NCBI RefSeq assembly: GCF_003121295.1
Contig: NZ_PHNC01000038.1
Span: forward strand, 56,030-120,029
DNA length: 64,000 bases
Direction of reading: 5' to 3'
Source of the DNA: Streptomyces orinoci
GTDB taxonomy: Bacteria > Actinomycetota > Actinomycetes > Streptomycetales > Streptomycetaceae
Position numbers and translations under genes: made by a program
Shown here: positions 8,801-15,984 of the stretch, in pieces
Numbering within the stretch: position 1 is the first letter of the stretch
Layout: each line of letters opens with the position of its first letter
Notes under the pieces: model-generated
Told to the model about the DNA's origin: nothing
Database searches by the model: none
What the model saw: the letters and a program-made list of their open reading frames with translations, nothing else

Positions 8801-9328
8801 GCCGGCCTCGGAGCCGGCGCCCAGCAGGACGATCACCGGGGGGCGGGGGCCGGCCGCGGCGGCGGCCAGCTCATGCCAGGGGAGTTCGGGGCGGCCGCCG
8901 GAGCGGTGGCCCGCCGTGGCGGCGTGGGGCGCGCCCGTCTCCCCCGTACCGCCGCCGGAGGCGTCCGAGTGCGCGGCGGTGACCAGGCCGCACAGCGCGG
9001 CCCAGCCCAGGGCGCCGTCCCGGGCGAGGAAGAGGGCGCGGGGCGCGGACTCGTCGATGAAGGCCCCGCCGCGCACCGGGGTGCGCCGGTGCGCCGGCCG
9101 CTCCGGGACCGGACGGGCCAGTGCCAGATCCACGCCGAACAGCGGGCGTATCCCGGCCTTGGCCGCGGCACGGGCGAAGCGCACCGATCCGGCCAGGGTG
9201 TCCCGGTCGGTGAGGGCGAGGGCGTCCATGCCCCGCTCCGCGGCACGCTGGGCCAGCAGTTCCGGGTGCGCGGCCCCGTACCGCATCGAGAAGCCCGACG
9301 CGGTGCGCAGATGGGTAAATCCCGCCAT
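5813..9328 (-). CDS. dnaE2: Error-prone DNA polymerase III alpha subunit DnaE2
   Basis: 1171-residue C-family polymerase for mutagenic lesion bypass. Order seen: N-terminal PHP domain (starting FTHLRTASGFS), palm with the catalytic triple-Asp motif PDIDID at about residues 446-451, fingers, helix-hairpin-helix, and a C-terminal OB domain (VLVAGAKVATQTPPVRSGRR). It lacks an epsilon-binding extension, as expected for DnaE2. ATG at 9328 has AGGAGG 4-5 nt upstream. It is followed with a 4-nt overlap by the ImuB-like gene. A degenerate LexA-type site at 9398-9426 suggests SOS control. No ImuA'/RecA-like partner is present here. Confidence 0.93.
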   Translation of the reverse strand: MAGFTHLRTASGFSMRYGAAHPELLAQRAAERGMDALALTDRDTLAGSVRFARAAAKAGIRPLFGVDLALARPVPERPAHRRTPVRGGAFIDESAPRALFLARDGALGWAALCGLVTAAHSDASGGGTGETGAPHAATAGHRSGGRPELPWHELAAAAAGPRPPVIVLLGAGSEAGRALAAGRPDRAERLLAPWRELFGDALRLEVVCHGRPGTGPGSLRLAARTLGFAAEQGVTAVLSNAVRYADPGQGPVADVLDAARRLVPIDTRNPQNLDGGERWLKDPAAMTALAGRIAEAAGLGRDAARRLLDDTAGTAAECQVDPEDHIGLGSVHFPEPSLVGAAHRTADRVLRSRCTAAMVLRGYDRDRRHRQRLEEELEIIARRGFASYFLTVAQVVDDTRALGIRVAARGSGAGSLVNHLLGIAHADPVEQGLLMERFLSVRRAALPDIDIDVESARRLDVYRAIFDRFGARRVATVSMPETYRVRHAIRDVGAALGMPPAQVDRLAKAFPHIRARDARAALAELPELRGVAREEHGRLWELVEALDGLPRGIAMHPCGVLLSDTTLRARTPIVPSSAEGFPMSQFDKDDVEELGLLKLDVLGVRIQSAMAHAVAEIRRATGRRIDLDDPADVPPGDRRTYELIRSTETLGCFQIESPGQRDLIGRLQPETFHDLVVDISLFRPGPVAADMVRPFIAARHGRAPVRLPHPDLAGTLGETYGVVVFHEQIIEILRIMTGCDRGFADETRRALSNPELLGRVRAWFAARTAERGYSPQVARRTWEVIEAFGSYGFCKAHAVAFAVPTYQSAWLKAHHPAAFYAGLLTHDPGMYPKRLLLADARRRGVPILPLDVNRSDTAYRIELVSGKWGLRLALSEVHGISEAEAARITAGRPYTSLADLWRRAHPSRPVAERLARVGALDDFGTNRRDLLLHIAELHRHHQHGPAQPTLVDSARAEPLGLPDLDDRERLGAELQVLGMDTSRHLMSDHRAFLTELGAIPAKRLSELRHGETVLVAGAKVATQTPPVRSGRRVVFTTLDDGTGLVDCAFFDDSHEACAHTVFHSWLLLVRGVLQRRGPRSLSVVGATAWNLAELTELRRHGGLEAVAAVLAGPAAEPATAGAATAGPAAAVQRRINLPTGYRMHPWADLRPAGEGTATGRKLWHASPGSAG

Positions 9329-9397
9329 CGCACCTCCTGCTGCCGCACACCCCCTGGCTGGTTTTCGCCCTTCGTGCCTCCACCATAAACCACATTT

Positions 9398-9426
9398 TCG
9401 AACGCTCGTACTATTCAAATGTTCGA
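9398..9426. promoter_or_regulatory. Candidate LexA/SOS operator upstream of dnaE2
   Basis: The minus strand reads TAGTACGAGCGTTCGA (9398-9413), with one perfect GTTCGA half-site of the actinobacterial SOS box TCGAAC-N4-GTTCGA and two mismatches in the other half. A second GTTCGA half-site lies at 9421-9426. It is 70-100 bp upstream of dnaE2, a gene that is LexA-controlled in relatives. Confidence 0.4.
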
Positions 9427-9489
9427 TTCGAGTCGCCCGGACGGCCCTGAGCGCCTGCGGGCGGCGGCCCGGCCCCGCAGGCTCTTGGT

Positions 9490-10530
9490 ATGGCCGACAC
9501 CTCCGCGGGGATGCCGCGGTCCTTCGTCCGGGAGGTACGCAGCGCGGTGACCGGCCGCGCCGCGCTGCTGGTGATCGGCGCCCTGGTGCTGCACCTGGCG
9601 TTCATCACCTCCTATGTGGGCGCCTTCCACCACCCCGTGCCCAGGGACATCAGCCTGGGCGTGGCCCCCCGGCAGATCGCGGAGGAGGTCGGGGAGAAGC
9701 TGGGCGCCCTGCCCGGCACCCCGCTGGACCCGCAGACGGTGGACGACCGGGCGGCGGCGGTACGGAAGATCCGCGAGCGGGAGCTGGACGCAGCCCTGGT
9801 GGTCGATCCGCGCGGCACCGCCGACACCCTGCTGGTGGCCGGCGGCGCCGGTGCCTCGCTGGCCCAGGCCGCCGAGGCGGTGGTGACCCGGGCCGAGGCG
9901 GCCGAGCACCGCACCGTGAAGGTCATCGACGTGGCCCCCCAGGCGGCCGGCGACTCCCGTGGGCTGACCGCCTTCTACCTGGTGGTGGGCTGGTGCGTGG
10001 GCGGCTATCTGTGCGCCGCCATCCTGGCCATCAGCGCGGGCGCCCGCCCGGTCAACACCCATCGCGCGGTCATCCGGCTGGCCGCGCTGGCGCTCTATGC
10101 CATCGCCTCCGGGCTGCTGGGCACGGTGATCGCCGGGCCGGTGCTGGGCGCGCTGCCGGGCAGCGTCCCGGCCCTGTGGGGGCTGGGCGCCCTGGTGGTG
10201 TTCGCGGTCGGCGCGCTGACCCTGGCCCTGCAGGGCCTGGCCGGGATCGTGGGCATCGGGCTGGCCATCGCACTGGTGGTGGTGCTGGGCAACCCCAGTG
10301 CGGGCGGCGCCTATCCCTATCCCCTGCTGCCGCCGTTCTGGCGGGCCATCGGCCCGGCGCTGCCGCCGGGGGCGGGCACCTGGTCGGCCCGTTCCATCGC
10401 CTACTTCCGGGGCAATGCGCTCACCGGCCCGCTGCTGGTGCTCTCCGCCTGGGCGGTGGCCGGCACGGTGGTGACCTTCGCCTGTGCAGTCTTCCGGGAG
10501 GCCGTCTTCCACAACGACCGGGAGGAGTGA
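9490..10530 (+). CDS. Multi-pass membrane protein, ABC-2 permease/YhgE-like
   Basis: 346 residues. One membrane helix at about 24-44 is followed by an extracytoplasmic domain (about 48-160) and five or more helices between 165 and 340. The large loop after helix 1 followed by a compact helical block is the layout of ABC-2-type permeases and YhgE/Pip or DUF3533-like proteins. No ATPase partner is adjacent. ATG at 9490 has only a weak purine-rich upstream sequence; Met8, preceded by GCGGGG, is possible. It is divergent from dnaE2. Substrate and role are unknown. Confidence 0.65.
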   Translation: MADTSAGMPRSFVREVRSAVTGRAALLVIGALVLHLAFITSYVGAFHHPVPRDISLGVAPRQIAEEVGEKLGALPGTPLDPQTVDDRAAAVRKIRERELDAALVVDPRGTADTLLVAGGAGASLAQAAEAVVTRAEAAEHRTVKVIDVAPQAAGDSRGLTAFYLVVGWCVGGYLCAAILAISAGARPVNTHRAVIRLAALALYAIASGLLGTVIAGPVLGALPGSVPALWGLGALVVFAVGALTLALQGLAGIVGIGLAIALVVVLGNPSAGGAYPYPLLPPFWRAIGPALPPGAGTWSARSIAYFRGNALTGPLLVLSAWAVAGTVVTFACAVFREAVFHNDREE

Positions 10531-10576
10531 GGGGGGCGGGAGGGGTGAGAGGGAGGGACGGCGAGCGCTCCAACTC

Positions 10577-10594
10577 CCCGACCGAACGGTCGGG
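10577..10594. promoter_or_regulatory. Palindrome CCCGACCG-AA-CGGTCGGG (TetR-type operator-like)
   Basis: Arms of 8 bp around a 2-bp centre, containing the ACCGNNCGGT form common to TetR-family operators. The loop is too short for a terminator. It lies 47 bp after the membrane-protein stop. No TetR gene is nearby. Confidence 0.35.
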
Positions 10595-10956
10595 ATGGCC
10601 ACTCTTCGGCCATTACCGGGGCGGTTCCCGACCACCTGAGAGTGGTGTGCCGGCTCAACGGAAGGCGATTTCCGGCCTGTTGGGGGCCGGGGCCGCTCCC
10701 GGCGTGTCGTCCGTATCAACCCGCGGTCCGGCGGGCCCTTAAAACATCGTTCCCAAGGTGCGCACGGTCTTTACACATCGCTCACACGAAATCCCCGCTG
10801 GTCAACACTCCCGAAACATGGAGTCCCCGGCCTCCCTGCCAAACCGGGCATCCGGCCGGCCCCGGATCCCCTCCCTCCCCCGCGGGCCGCTCTGCTGGCA
10901 TCGATTCACGCCATTACCCCGTGCTTTCACTTGGCGACTAAAAGTGAGCGATCCAT

Positions 10957-10970
10957 GTGCATTCATGCAC
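10957..10970. promoter_or_regulatory. Palindrome GTGCAT-TC-ATGCAC in the SSI leader
   Basis: Perfect 6-bp arms with a 2-bp centre, about 57 bp upstream of the SSI start. It may be an operator. Binding protein unknown. Confidence 0.35.
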
Positions 10971-11026
10971 GGGTTGAGCAAGACTTCCGTCCGGAATCTG
11001 CACCCACGAACAAGGGAGTGTTCGGA

Positions 11027-11470
11027 ATGCGGTACATCACTGGGGGGATCGCACTGGGGTCCGCACTGGCCCTGGGCAGCCTGGTGGCGGCCGGGACGAT
11101 GGCCACCGCCGCGCCCGCGCCCAAGCCCGCGGCACAGCACAGCCTGTACGCGCCCTCAGCGCTGGTACTGACCATCGGCCAGGGCGACTCGGCCTCCGCC
11201 GGCATTCAGCGCGCGGTGACGCTGAGCTGTATGCCCACGCCCAGCGGCACTCACCCGGACGCCCGCGACGCCTGCGCCCAACTGCGCCAGGCCGACGGCA
11301 AGTTCGACGAGCTCACCGCCACCAAGGCCGGCACCTACTGCACCAAGGAGTGGAACCCGGTCACCGTGACGGCGACCGGCGTCTGGGAGGGCCAGCGGGT
11401 CAACTACAGCCACACCTTCGGCAATCCCTGCATGGCCAAGGCGGCGAAGAGCACCGTCTTCTCGTTCTGA
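11027..11470 (+). CDS. Subtilisin inhibitor-like protein (SSI family, I16), secreted
   Basis: 147 residues: signal peptide 1-28 (cut near ATA-AP), then the SSI fold (LYAPSALVLTIGQGDSA... to the TVFSF end). Four cysteines at 68, 83, 105 and 135 give the two family disulfides. Alignment to classical SSI places the reactive bond at Lys107-Glu108 (CTKEWNP against CPMVYDP). P1 is thus Lys, predicting inhibition of trypsin-like as well as subtilisin-like proteases. ATG at 11027 is preceded by AAGGGAG and begins the signal peptide; upstream in-frame codons are leader sequence. It is convergent with a streptogrisin-like protease. Confidence 0.93.
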   Translation: MRYITGGIALGSALALGSLVAAGTMATAAPAPKPAAQHSLYAPSALVLTIGQGDSASAGIQRAVTLSCMPTPSGTHPDARDACAQLRQADGKFDELTATKAGTYCTKEWNPVTVTATGVWEGQRVNYSHTFGNPCMAKAAKSTVFSF

Positions 11471-11499
11471 GCGGCCGGCTACGCACCCCGGTCATGAGA

Positions 11500-11538
11500 G
11501 CGGCCCCCGGACACCGTGGAGGTGTGTCCGGGGGCCGC
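11500..11538. terminator. Bidirectional terminator between the SSI gene and the protease gene
   Basis: 15-bp perfect stem GCGGCCCCCGGACAC / GTGTCCGGGGGCCGC with a 9-nt loop. It sits between the convergent stops at 11470 and 11569. Confidence 0.85.
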
Positions 11539-11568
11539 GGTCCAGGGCGGCCCCGGGAGGCGGGGCGG

Positions 11569-12534
11569 TCAGGGCAGGATACTCGCCCCGTACGCCTTCA
11601 GCGCCCCGGTCACCGGCTGGTAGTAAGTCTCCCCGCCCAGCACGCAGTTGCCACTTCCGCCGGAGGTGATTCCCAGCGCGAGGTCACCGTCGAAGAGCGG
11701 GCCCCCGCTGTCCCCGGGCTCGGCACAGATATCGGTCTTGATCAGCCCGTCCACCCGCCCCTCGGGGTAGTTGACGGTGGCGTCCAGGCCGGTGATCCGG
11801 CCCTCGTGCACCCCGGTGGTGGAGCCGCTGCGCCACACCCGCTCCCCCAGGCGCGGCTGACCGGCCCGGTCGATCTTCTGCAGGCGCCCGCCGGACAGCC
11901 GCACCGCGCTCGGGTGGTCCACCGGTGCCGTATACCGGGCCAGGGCGTAATCGTGGCCCGGGAAGACCGAGTCGGCGGTCCGCGCCTCCGGCGGGCCGCC
12001 GCGGGTCTGCGACCAGACCGGCACCGCGTCGCCGCAGTGGCCGGCGGTCAGGAAGTAGGGCTGTCCGTCCTTGACCACATTGAAGGCGGCCGAACAGCGC
12101 GCCTGCTCACCCCAGATGGCGTCGCCGCCGGCCAGCAGCCTGCTCAGCCGGGTGGTGGTTCTGCGCACCAGCACGGTGTCCCCCAGCCGGGCCGTGACCC
12201 GCTTCAGCCGGGCCATCCGGGCGCCGGTGACCGTGGGGTCGGCGGTGACCACCAGCCGGCCGGCCGCCGGATCGGCCACCCAGGCGGTGCCGGGGATGGC
12301 GGCCTCGGTGTCCAGGGCGCGCCGGGCCGAGGCGAGCCGGGTCAGCGCCTGCCCGGCGGTCTGCCGGGTGGCGGTGGCGGAGGTACGGGCCGGGGACGGG
12401 GCGGCGCCGGCCGCCTGCGGGGTGAGCGCCAGCGCGCCCAGCGCGGCCGCGGCCACGCCGGTCAGCGCGGCCCGTACCGGGAAGGGGAAGCGGGAAGGAA
12501 AGCGGGAAAGGAAGCCGGCGGGGAAGATCTTCAA
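11569..12534 (-). CDS. Streptogrisin-type serine protease (S1E), secreted with propeptide
   Basis: 321 residues. Signal sequence about 1-44, an S1E propeptide about 45-133, and a mature domain from about 134 (LAGGDAIWG, matching the ISGGDAIYS start of S. griseus protease B). Catalytic triad: His166 (TAGHC), Asp195 (HDYALARY), Ser276 (GDSGGPL). Cysteines at 147/167 and 270/297 fit the family disulfides. The TTG start at 12534 has GGAGG 7 nt upstream, and the upstream frame is not family-like. The pocket sequence GITSGGSGNC resembles SGPB, which prefers large hydrophobic P1. The neighbouring SSI is a plausible inhibitor. Confidence 0.92.
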   Translation of the reverse strand: MKIFPAGFLSRFPSRFPFPVRAALTGVAAAALGALALTPQAAGAAPSPARTSATATRQTAGQALTRLASARRALDTEAAIPGTAWVADPAAGRLVVTADPTVTGARMARLKRVTARLGDTVLVRRTTTRLSRLLAGGDAIWGEQARCSAAFNVVKDGQPYFLTAGHCGDAVPVWSQTRGGPPEARTADSVFPGHDYALARYTAPVDHPSAVRLSGGRLQKIDRAGQPRLGERVWRSGSTTGVHEGRITGLDATVNYPEGRVDGLIKTDICAEPGDSGGPLFDGDLALGITSGGSGNCVLGGETYYQPVTGALKAYGASILP

Positions 12535-12754
12535 CTCGGCACCTCCATTGGGGGTCGGGGGCCCGGGCGGGTGGCCTGGACGTTCCCGGAGGACGAACGA
12601 CACAGCCGCACCCCCGGTAGGAGGTCGCGTCCATGCCAAGTTGTGGGTCCGAGTGTCCCGACCGGGCCAGGGGGTGCACAAGGGCGACTTCCTATCGCGC
12701 GTATGGCCATGCATGCGCCCCCGTCACGCGCGGCACGCCCGTTTTGACATGAGT

Positions 12755-12779
12755 AAGCCCCGCGCGGGGCGCGGGGCTT
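12755..12779 (-). terminator. Terminator of the SPFH gene
   Basis: AAGCCCCGC / GCGGGGCTT 9-bp stem with a 7-nt loop, 30 bp beyond the SPFH stop. Confidence 0.7.
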
Positions 12780-12808
12780 GGGGCAAGGGGGCCCGGCGAC
12801 CGGGCCGG

Positions 12809-13681
12809 TCAGGCCAGTCCGGTCATGGTCTCGCCCTCGGCCGGTTCGCCCTCGACTTCCTTACGGTGAGCGGCTTCCGGCACCTCTGGCTCCCGGGCGG
12901 GGGAGGGCGGCGGCGCGGTACCGCCCTGGGAGCGTTCCAGGAAGCGCAGCAGCTCCACCGGGAAGGGCAGCACCAGGGTGGAGTTCTTCTCGGCGGCGAC
13001 CGCCACCACGGTCTGCAGCAGCCGCAGTTGGAGCGCCGAGGGCTGTTCGGCCATGGTCGCCGCGGCCTCGGCCAGCTTCTTGGAGGCCATCAGCTCCGCA
13101 TCGGCGTTGATCACCCGGGCCCGGCGCTCGCGCTCCGCCTCCGCCTGCCGGGACATGGAGCGCTTCATGGTCTCGGGCAGCGAAACGTCCTTGATCTCCA
13201 CCCGGTCGATATGCACGCCCCAGCCGATGGCCGGGCTGTCCAGCATCAACTCCAGGCCCTGGTTGAGCTTTTCCCGGTTGGACAGCAGATCGTCCAGGTC
13301 GCTCTTGCCGATGATGGAGCGCAGTGAGGTCTGCGCCATCTGGGAGACCGCGAAGCGGTAGTCCTCGACCTGGATGACGGCCTCGGCCGGGTCCACCACC
13401 TTGAAGTAGACGACGGCGTCCACCCGGACGGTCACATTGTCCCGGGTGATGCCCTCCTGGGCGGGGACGGGCATGGTCACGATCTGCATATTGACTTTGC
13501 GCAGCCGGTCAGCACCGGGAAGGATCATGGTGAATCCGGGTGGGCGGATCTGCGGGCGCAGGCGCCCCAGGCGCAGTACCACGCCGCGCTCGTACTGCTT
13601 GACCACTCGGGCCGCGGCCAGCAGATATGCGGTGCCGGCGGCTGCGGCCGCGATCAGCGCCACGATCAGGTCTTCGACCAT
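12809..13681 (-). CDS. Stomatin-like SPFH/band 7 membrane protein
   Basis: 290 residues. An N-terminal membrane helix (about 3-24, LIVALIAAAAAGTAYLLAA) is followed by an SPFH/band 7 domain (YERGVVLRLGRL... DNVTVRVDAVVYFKV... to about 200), a charged coiled-coil-forming segment (MSRQAEAERERRARVINAD) and a proline/glutamate-rich tail. Prokaryotic stomatins form membrane-attached oligomers often linked to membrane organisation or protease control. No NfeD partner gene is adjacent. ATG at 13681 is preferred because AGGGGG is 5 nt upstream; the GTG just before it is possible. Confidence 0.9.
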   Translation of the reverse strand: MVEDLIVALIAAAAAGTAYLLAAARVVKQYERGVVLRLGRLRPQIRPPGFTMILPGADRLRKVNMQIVTMPVPAQEGITRDNVTVRVDAVVYFKVVDPAEAVIQVEDYRFAVSQMAQTSLRSIIGKSDLDDLLSNREKLNQGLELMLDSPAIGWGVHIDRVEIKDVSLPETMKRSMSRQAEAERERRARVINADAELMASKKLAEAAATMAEQPSALQLRLLQTVVAVAAEKNSTLVLPFPVELLRFLERSQGGTAPPPSPAREPEVPEAAHRKEVEGEPAEGETMTGLA

Positions 13682-14020
13682 CACGGCCCCCTACGTCATA
13701 CGAAGGGTGATACGTCCACGGTATGACGGTGGAGGGAGTGGGTCGAGCCCCGTGTCGGGGTCCGGGGGTGGCTATCTGTTACGTCGGCTTACGGTGTGTG
13801 GGTGGGCACGCCCCTGCGGGGCGTTGTCGGCCCCACCCGCGCACCACCCGTGGCGCGGAACCGGGTTGGCGGGGGTTTCCCGGGGGTGGCCGGGCGCCGT
13901 CGGCGGGTGCGGCTGCGCGGCCCCGCGCCGGTGACGACGTTGGGAGGGGCGGGGCCGCGACCTGCCGATGAGGCTATGCCGGGGGCTTGGGCCGCTGTCA
14001 AGACGGCTGTCAAGGCGGCG
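13682..14020. other. Gene-free region between the SPFH and DUF5685 genes
   Basis: About 340 bp of very G+C-rich sequence. It contains GCCCC-TGC-GGGGC (about 13810-13822) within a larger GGGTGGG...CCCACCC arrangement. Open frames here are antisense shadows of the repetitive DUF5685 tail. I see no gene. The hairpins may terminate the DUF5685 transcript. Confidence 0.5.
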
Positions 14021-15259
14021 TCAACAGTCGCAACCGCAGTCGCAGCCATCGCAGCAGTTGCCGTCACAACAGCCGTTGTCGCAGCATCCGCTCGCACAGC
14101 GGCAACAGTTGCAGCAGTCGCCACAGCCATTGCAGCCACTGCAATCACAGTCGCCGCAATCGCACTTGTAGCACCAGCCCTGGCGCGGCTCTCCGGACCA
14201 GGGATCCATATAGGGGTCCCGGCAGCACAGCTGGCACGTACAGAACATCAGCGCGGCCATCGCGCACCCGGCCACCGCCCCGCGCTTCGGCCCCCGCTGG
14301 GGCGGCATGGGCGGCGGCATCACCGGTGGCGGGCCGAACGCACCCTGCGGCGACCGTGTTTCAGGGTGCCGGTGGGTGGTGCAGCCGCCGGTGGCGAAGG
14401 CGCGGTCCACGGCACGCTGCAGCTCGTGCGCCAGCAGCAGATGGGCCAGCCTGCCCTGGGCCTTGCTCGCGAACTCCACCTCGCGCAGCGCCAGTCGGAC
14501 CCCGTGCACCGCGTCATCGCACAGCCGCCGCACCTCGGCCAGGTCCGTACCGGTGGCGGTGACCGGGTTCCAGGCCCCGGTCTCGGCGTCCCGCGCCAAG
14601 TCCTCCACCGCGTCCAGCAGATGGGCCAGCCGCCCGAAGAGCCGGCCCGCCTCCTGAAGCGGCGCCCGGTTGGCGGGGCGCCCGGCCAGTACGGCGGTGT
14701 GGCCGAAGGCGGCGGCGGTCGCGGTCTCGGTGGGCTCGGTCAGCGTCAACAGCGGGGTTCCCGGCCGGGCTTGGGCCTCCAGCCCGGTCTGCCGTTCCAC
14801 GGCATCGGTCAACAGCGCGGTGTCGAAGCCCAGATCGGCGCCCGTACGCGCGCCCGCCCGGTCCCAGTTGGCGGCCACCCGGCGGGCCGCGGCGGCCAGC
14901 GGACGGCCGGCCAGCAGGCCATCGCCGTCGGCCGCGTGGTCGCGCAGCTTGGCCGAGGCCAGCACCAGGGAGACCGAGGCGGCCAGCCTGGCACCCTCGC
15001 CCCGGGCCACCGAAGCGGTGCGCATCCCGCGCAGCGGGCAGGGTCCGGCGGTACGCCGCCAGGCTCCGGACTGTTCGTCGGACTGCGCCTGCGCCTCCAC
15101 CAGGACGGATATGACCAATCCGTCGTAATTAGTCGCGACTCGCGCGAATTGTCCGTGATCGCCCCTCAACGCCAGGCAGAGACCGCAGAGATGAGCCAGC
15201 CACTCGGCCTGCATACGCTGGGACAACCGATGCCGACATGGCCGGACCATTCCGAACAA
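14021..15259 (-). CDS. DUF5685 family protein with extreme Cys-rich C-terminal tail
   Basis: 412 residues. The N-terminus FGMVRPCRHRL, then AHLCGLCLALRGDHGQ, is the DUF5685 signature, a mainly helical domain to about 320. A Pro/Gly linker and a short hydrophobic segment (AVAGCAMAALMFCTC) lead to a tail with 22 Cys in the last 50 residues, as C-x-C and CC pairs interrupted by Gly, Asp and Asn. The start is taken as TTG at 15259 because GGGGG is 6 nt upstream and family members begin M-F-G; ATG at 15265 is the alternative. Function is unknown; metal binding by the tail is an inference. Confidence 0.75.
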   Translation of the reverse strand: MFGMVRPCRHRLSQRMQAEWLAHLCGLCLALRGDHGQFARVATNYDGLVISVLVEAQAQSDEQSGAWRRTAGPCPLRGMRTASVARGEGARLAASVSLVLASAKLRDHAADGDGLLAGRPLAAAARRVAANWDRAGARTGADLGFDTALLTDAVERQTGLEAQARPGTPLLTLTEPTETATAAAFGHTAVLAGRPANRAPLQEAGRLFGRLAHLLDAVEDLARDAETGAWNPVTATGTDLAEVRRLCDDAVHGVRLALREVEFASKAQGRLAHLLLAHELQRAVDRAFATGGCTTHRHPETRSPQGAFGPPPVMPPPMPPQRGPKRGAVAGCAMAALMFCTCQLCCRDPYMDPWSGEPRQGWCYKCDCGDCDCSGCNGCGDCCNCCRCASGCCDNGCCDGNCCDGCDCGCDC

Positions 15260-15495
15260 AACCATCCCCCGTGTGTAGCCTCCGACAACCCGGCGCATCC
15301 TAGTCATAGGGTCAGCAGCGACCGGCTCCGGTCCCTTGGCAGGGGGTTGTTTCAGGGTTCTGACACACCGACACCTGCTTTGCACCAGATGCGTCACGAA
15401 ATCCTCGCTTGGCCCCCATCCACTTGGCACACCATCCGCATCATGGACGACCATAGGGGGGCGGGCGGAACACACCCGTGTGAGAGGAGGCGTCC

Positions 15496-15933
15496 ATGGG
15501 TTCGGTGCGTAAGGCGAGTGCCTGGCTTGGGCTCGTCGACGACAGCGACGACGAGCGCTACTACGACGACGAGTACGCCGAGGGACCCGAGCCCGGTGAC
15601 TCCTGGGTGACCAACCCCAGAGTCCGGGTGGCCGACGAGGCGGCCCAGGACCAGGGCACCCGGATCGCCACGGTGACCCCGGACGGGTTCCGGGACGCCC
15701 GTGGCATCGGCGAGCTGTTCCGGGACGGCATCCCGGTGATCGTCAACCTCACGGCCATGGAGCCGAGCGACGCCAAGCGGGTCGTGGACTTCGCGGCCGG
15801 GCTGACGTTCGGGCTGCGCGGCTCCATCGAGCGGGTGGCCAACCGGGTCTTCCTGCTCACCCCCGCCGACTACCAGGTGGTCAGCGGGGAGCCGATCAGC
15901 CGGGCCAACGGGGGTTTTTTCAACCAGAGCTGA
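15496..15933 (+). CDS. SepF-like cell-division protein
   Basis: 145 residues. An acidic N-terminal linker (DDSDDERYYDDEYAEGPE) is followed by the SepF/YlmF domain from about 55 (IATVTPDGFRDARGIGELFRDGIPVIVNLTAME... to FLLTPADYQV). SepF tethers FtsZ to the membrane and shapes the septum. Streptomyces carry one SepF in the dcw cluster and SepF-like paralogues elsewhere. This isolated copy, next to DUF5685 and not ylmE, is probably one of those paralogues. ATG at 15496 follows GAGAGGAGG about 6 nt upstream. Confidence 0.9.
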   Translation: MGSVRKASAWLGLVDDSDDERYYDDEYAEGPEPGDSWVTNPRVRVADEAAQDQGTRIATVTPDGFRDARGIGELFRDGIPVIVNLTAMEPSDAKRVVDFAAGLTFGLRGSIERVANRVFLLTPADYQVVSGEPISRANGGFFNQS

Positions 15934-15984
15934 CGAAGACGAAGAAAACAGCAGAGCTGACGGCCTCTCAAGGGGCCGGGGTGC

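Larger units (their letters stand above)
10531..11026. other. Gene-free region upstream of the SSI gene
   Basis: About 500 bp with no credible gene. It holds a near-perfect palindrome at 10577-10594, an A+T-richer stretch from about 10740 to 10800, and a palindrome at 10957-10970 in what is probably the SSI leader. Its length is unusual for this compact window and suits a heavily regulated secreted-protein promoter. Confidence 0.55.

Noticed and set aside
6362..9388. Very long open frame (1008 codons) on the plus strand
   Set aside because: It is the antisense shadow of dnaE2. High-GC genes open opposite frames; it has no domains and is Gly/Gln-rich in shadow-like fashion.
10932..10941. Possible AdpA site TGGCGACTAA before SSI
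   Set aside because: Only the TGGC half and part of the remainder match the loose AdpA consensus; such matches are common by chance in this sequence.
10931..11026. N-terminal extension of the SSI gene
   Set aside because: The extension contains the palindrome at 10957-10970 and precedes a proper signal peptide, so it is leader rather than protein.
13789..14148. Ala/Val/Thr-rich minus-strand frame over the DUF5685 tail
   Set aside because: It is an alternative reading of the Cys-tail repeat DNA; the DUF5685 frame continues through with its Cys codons.
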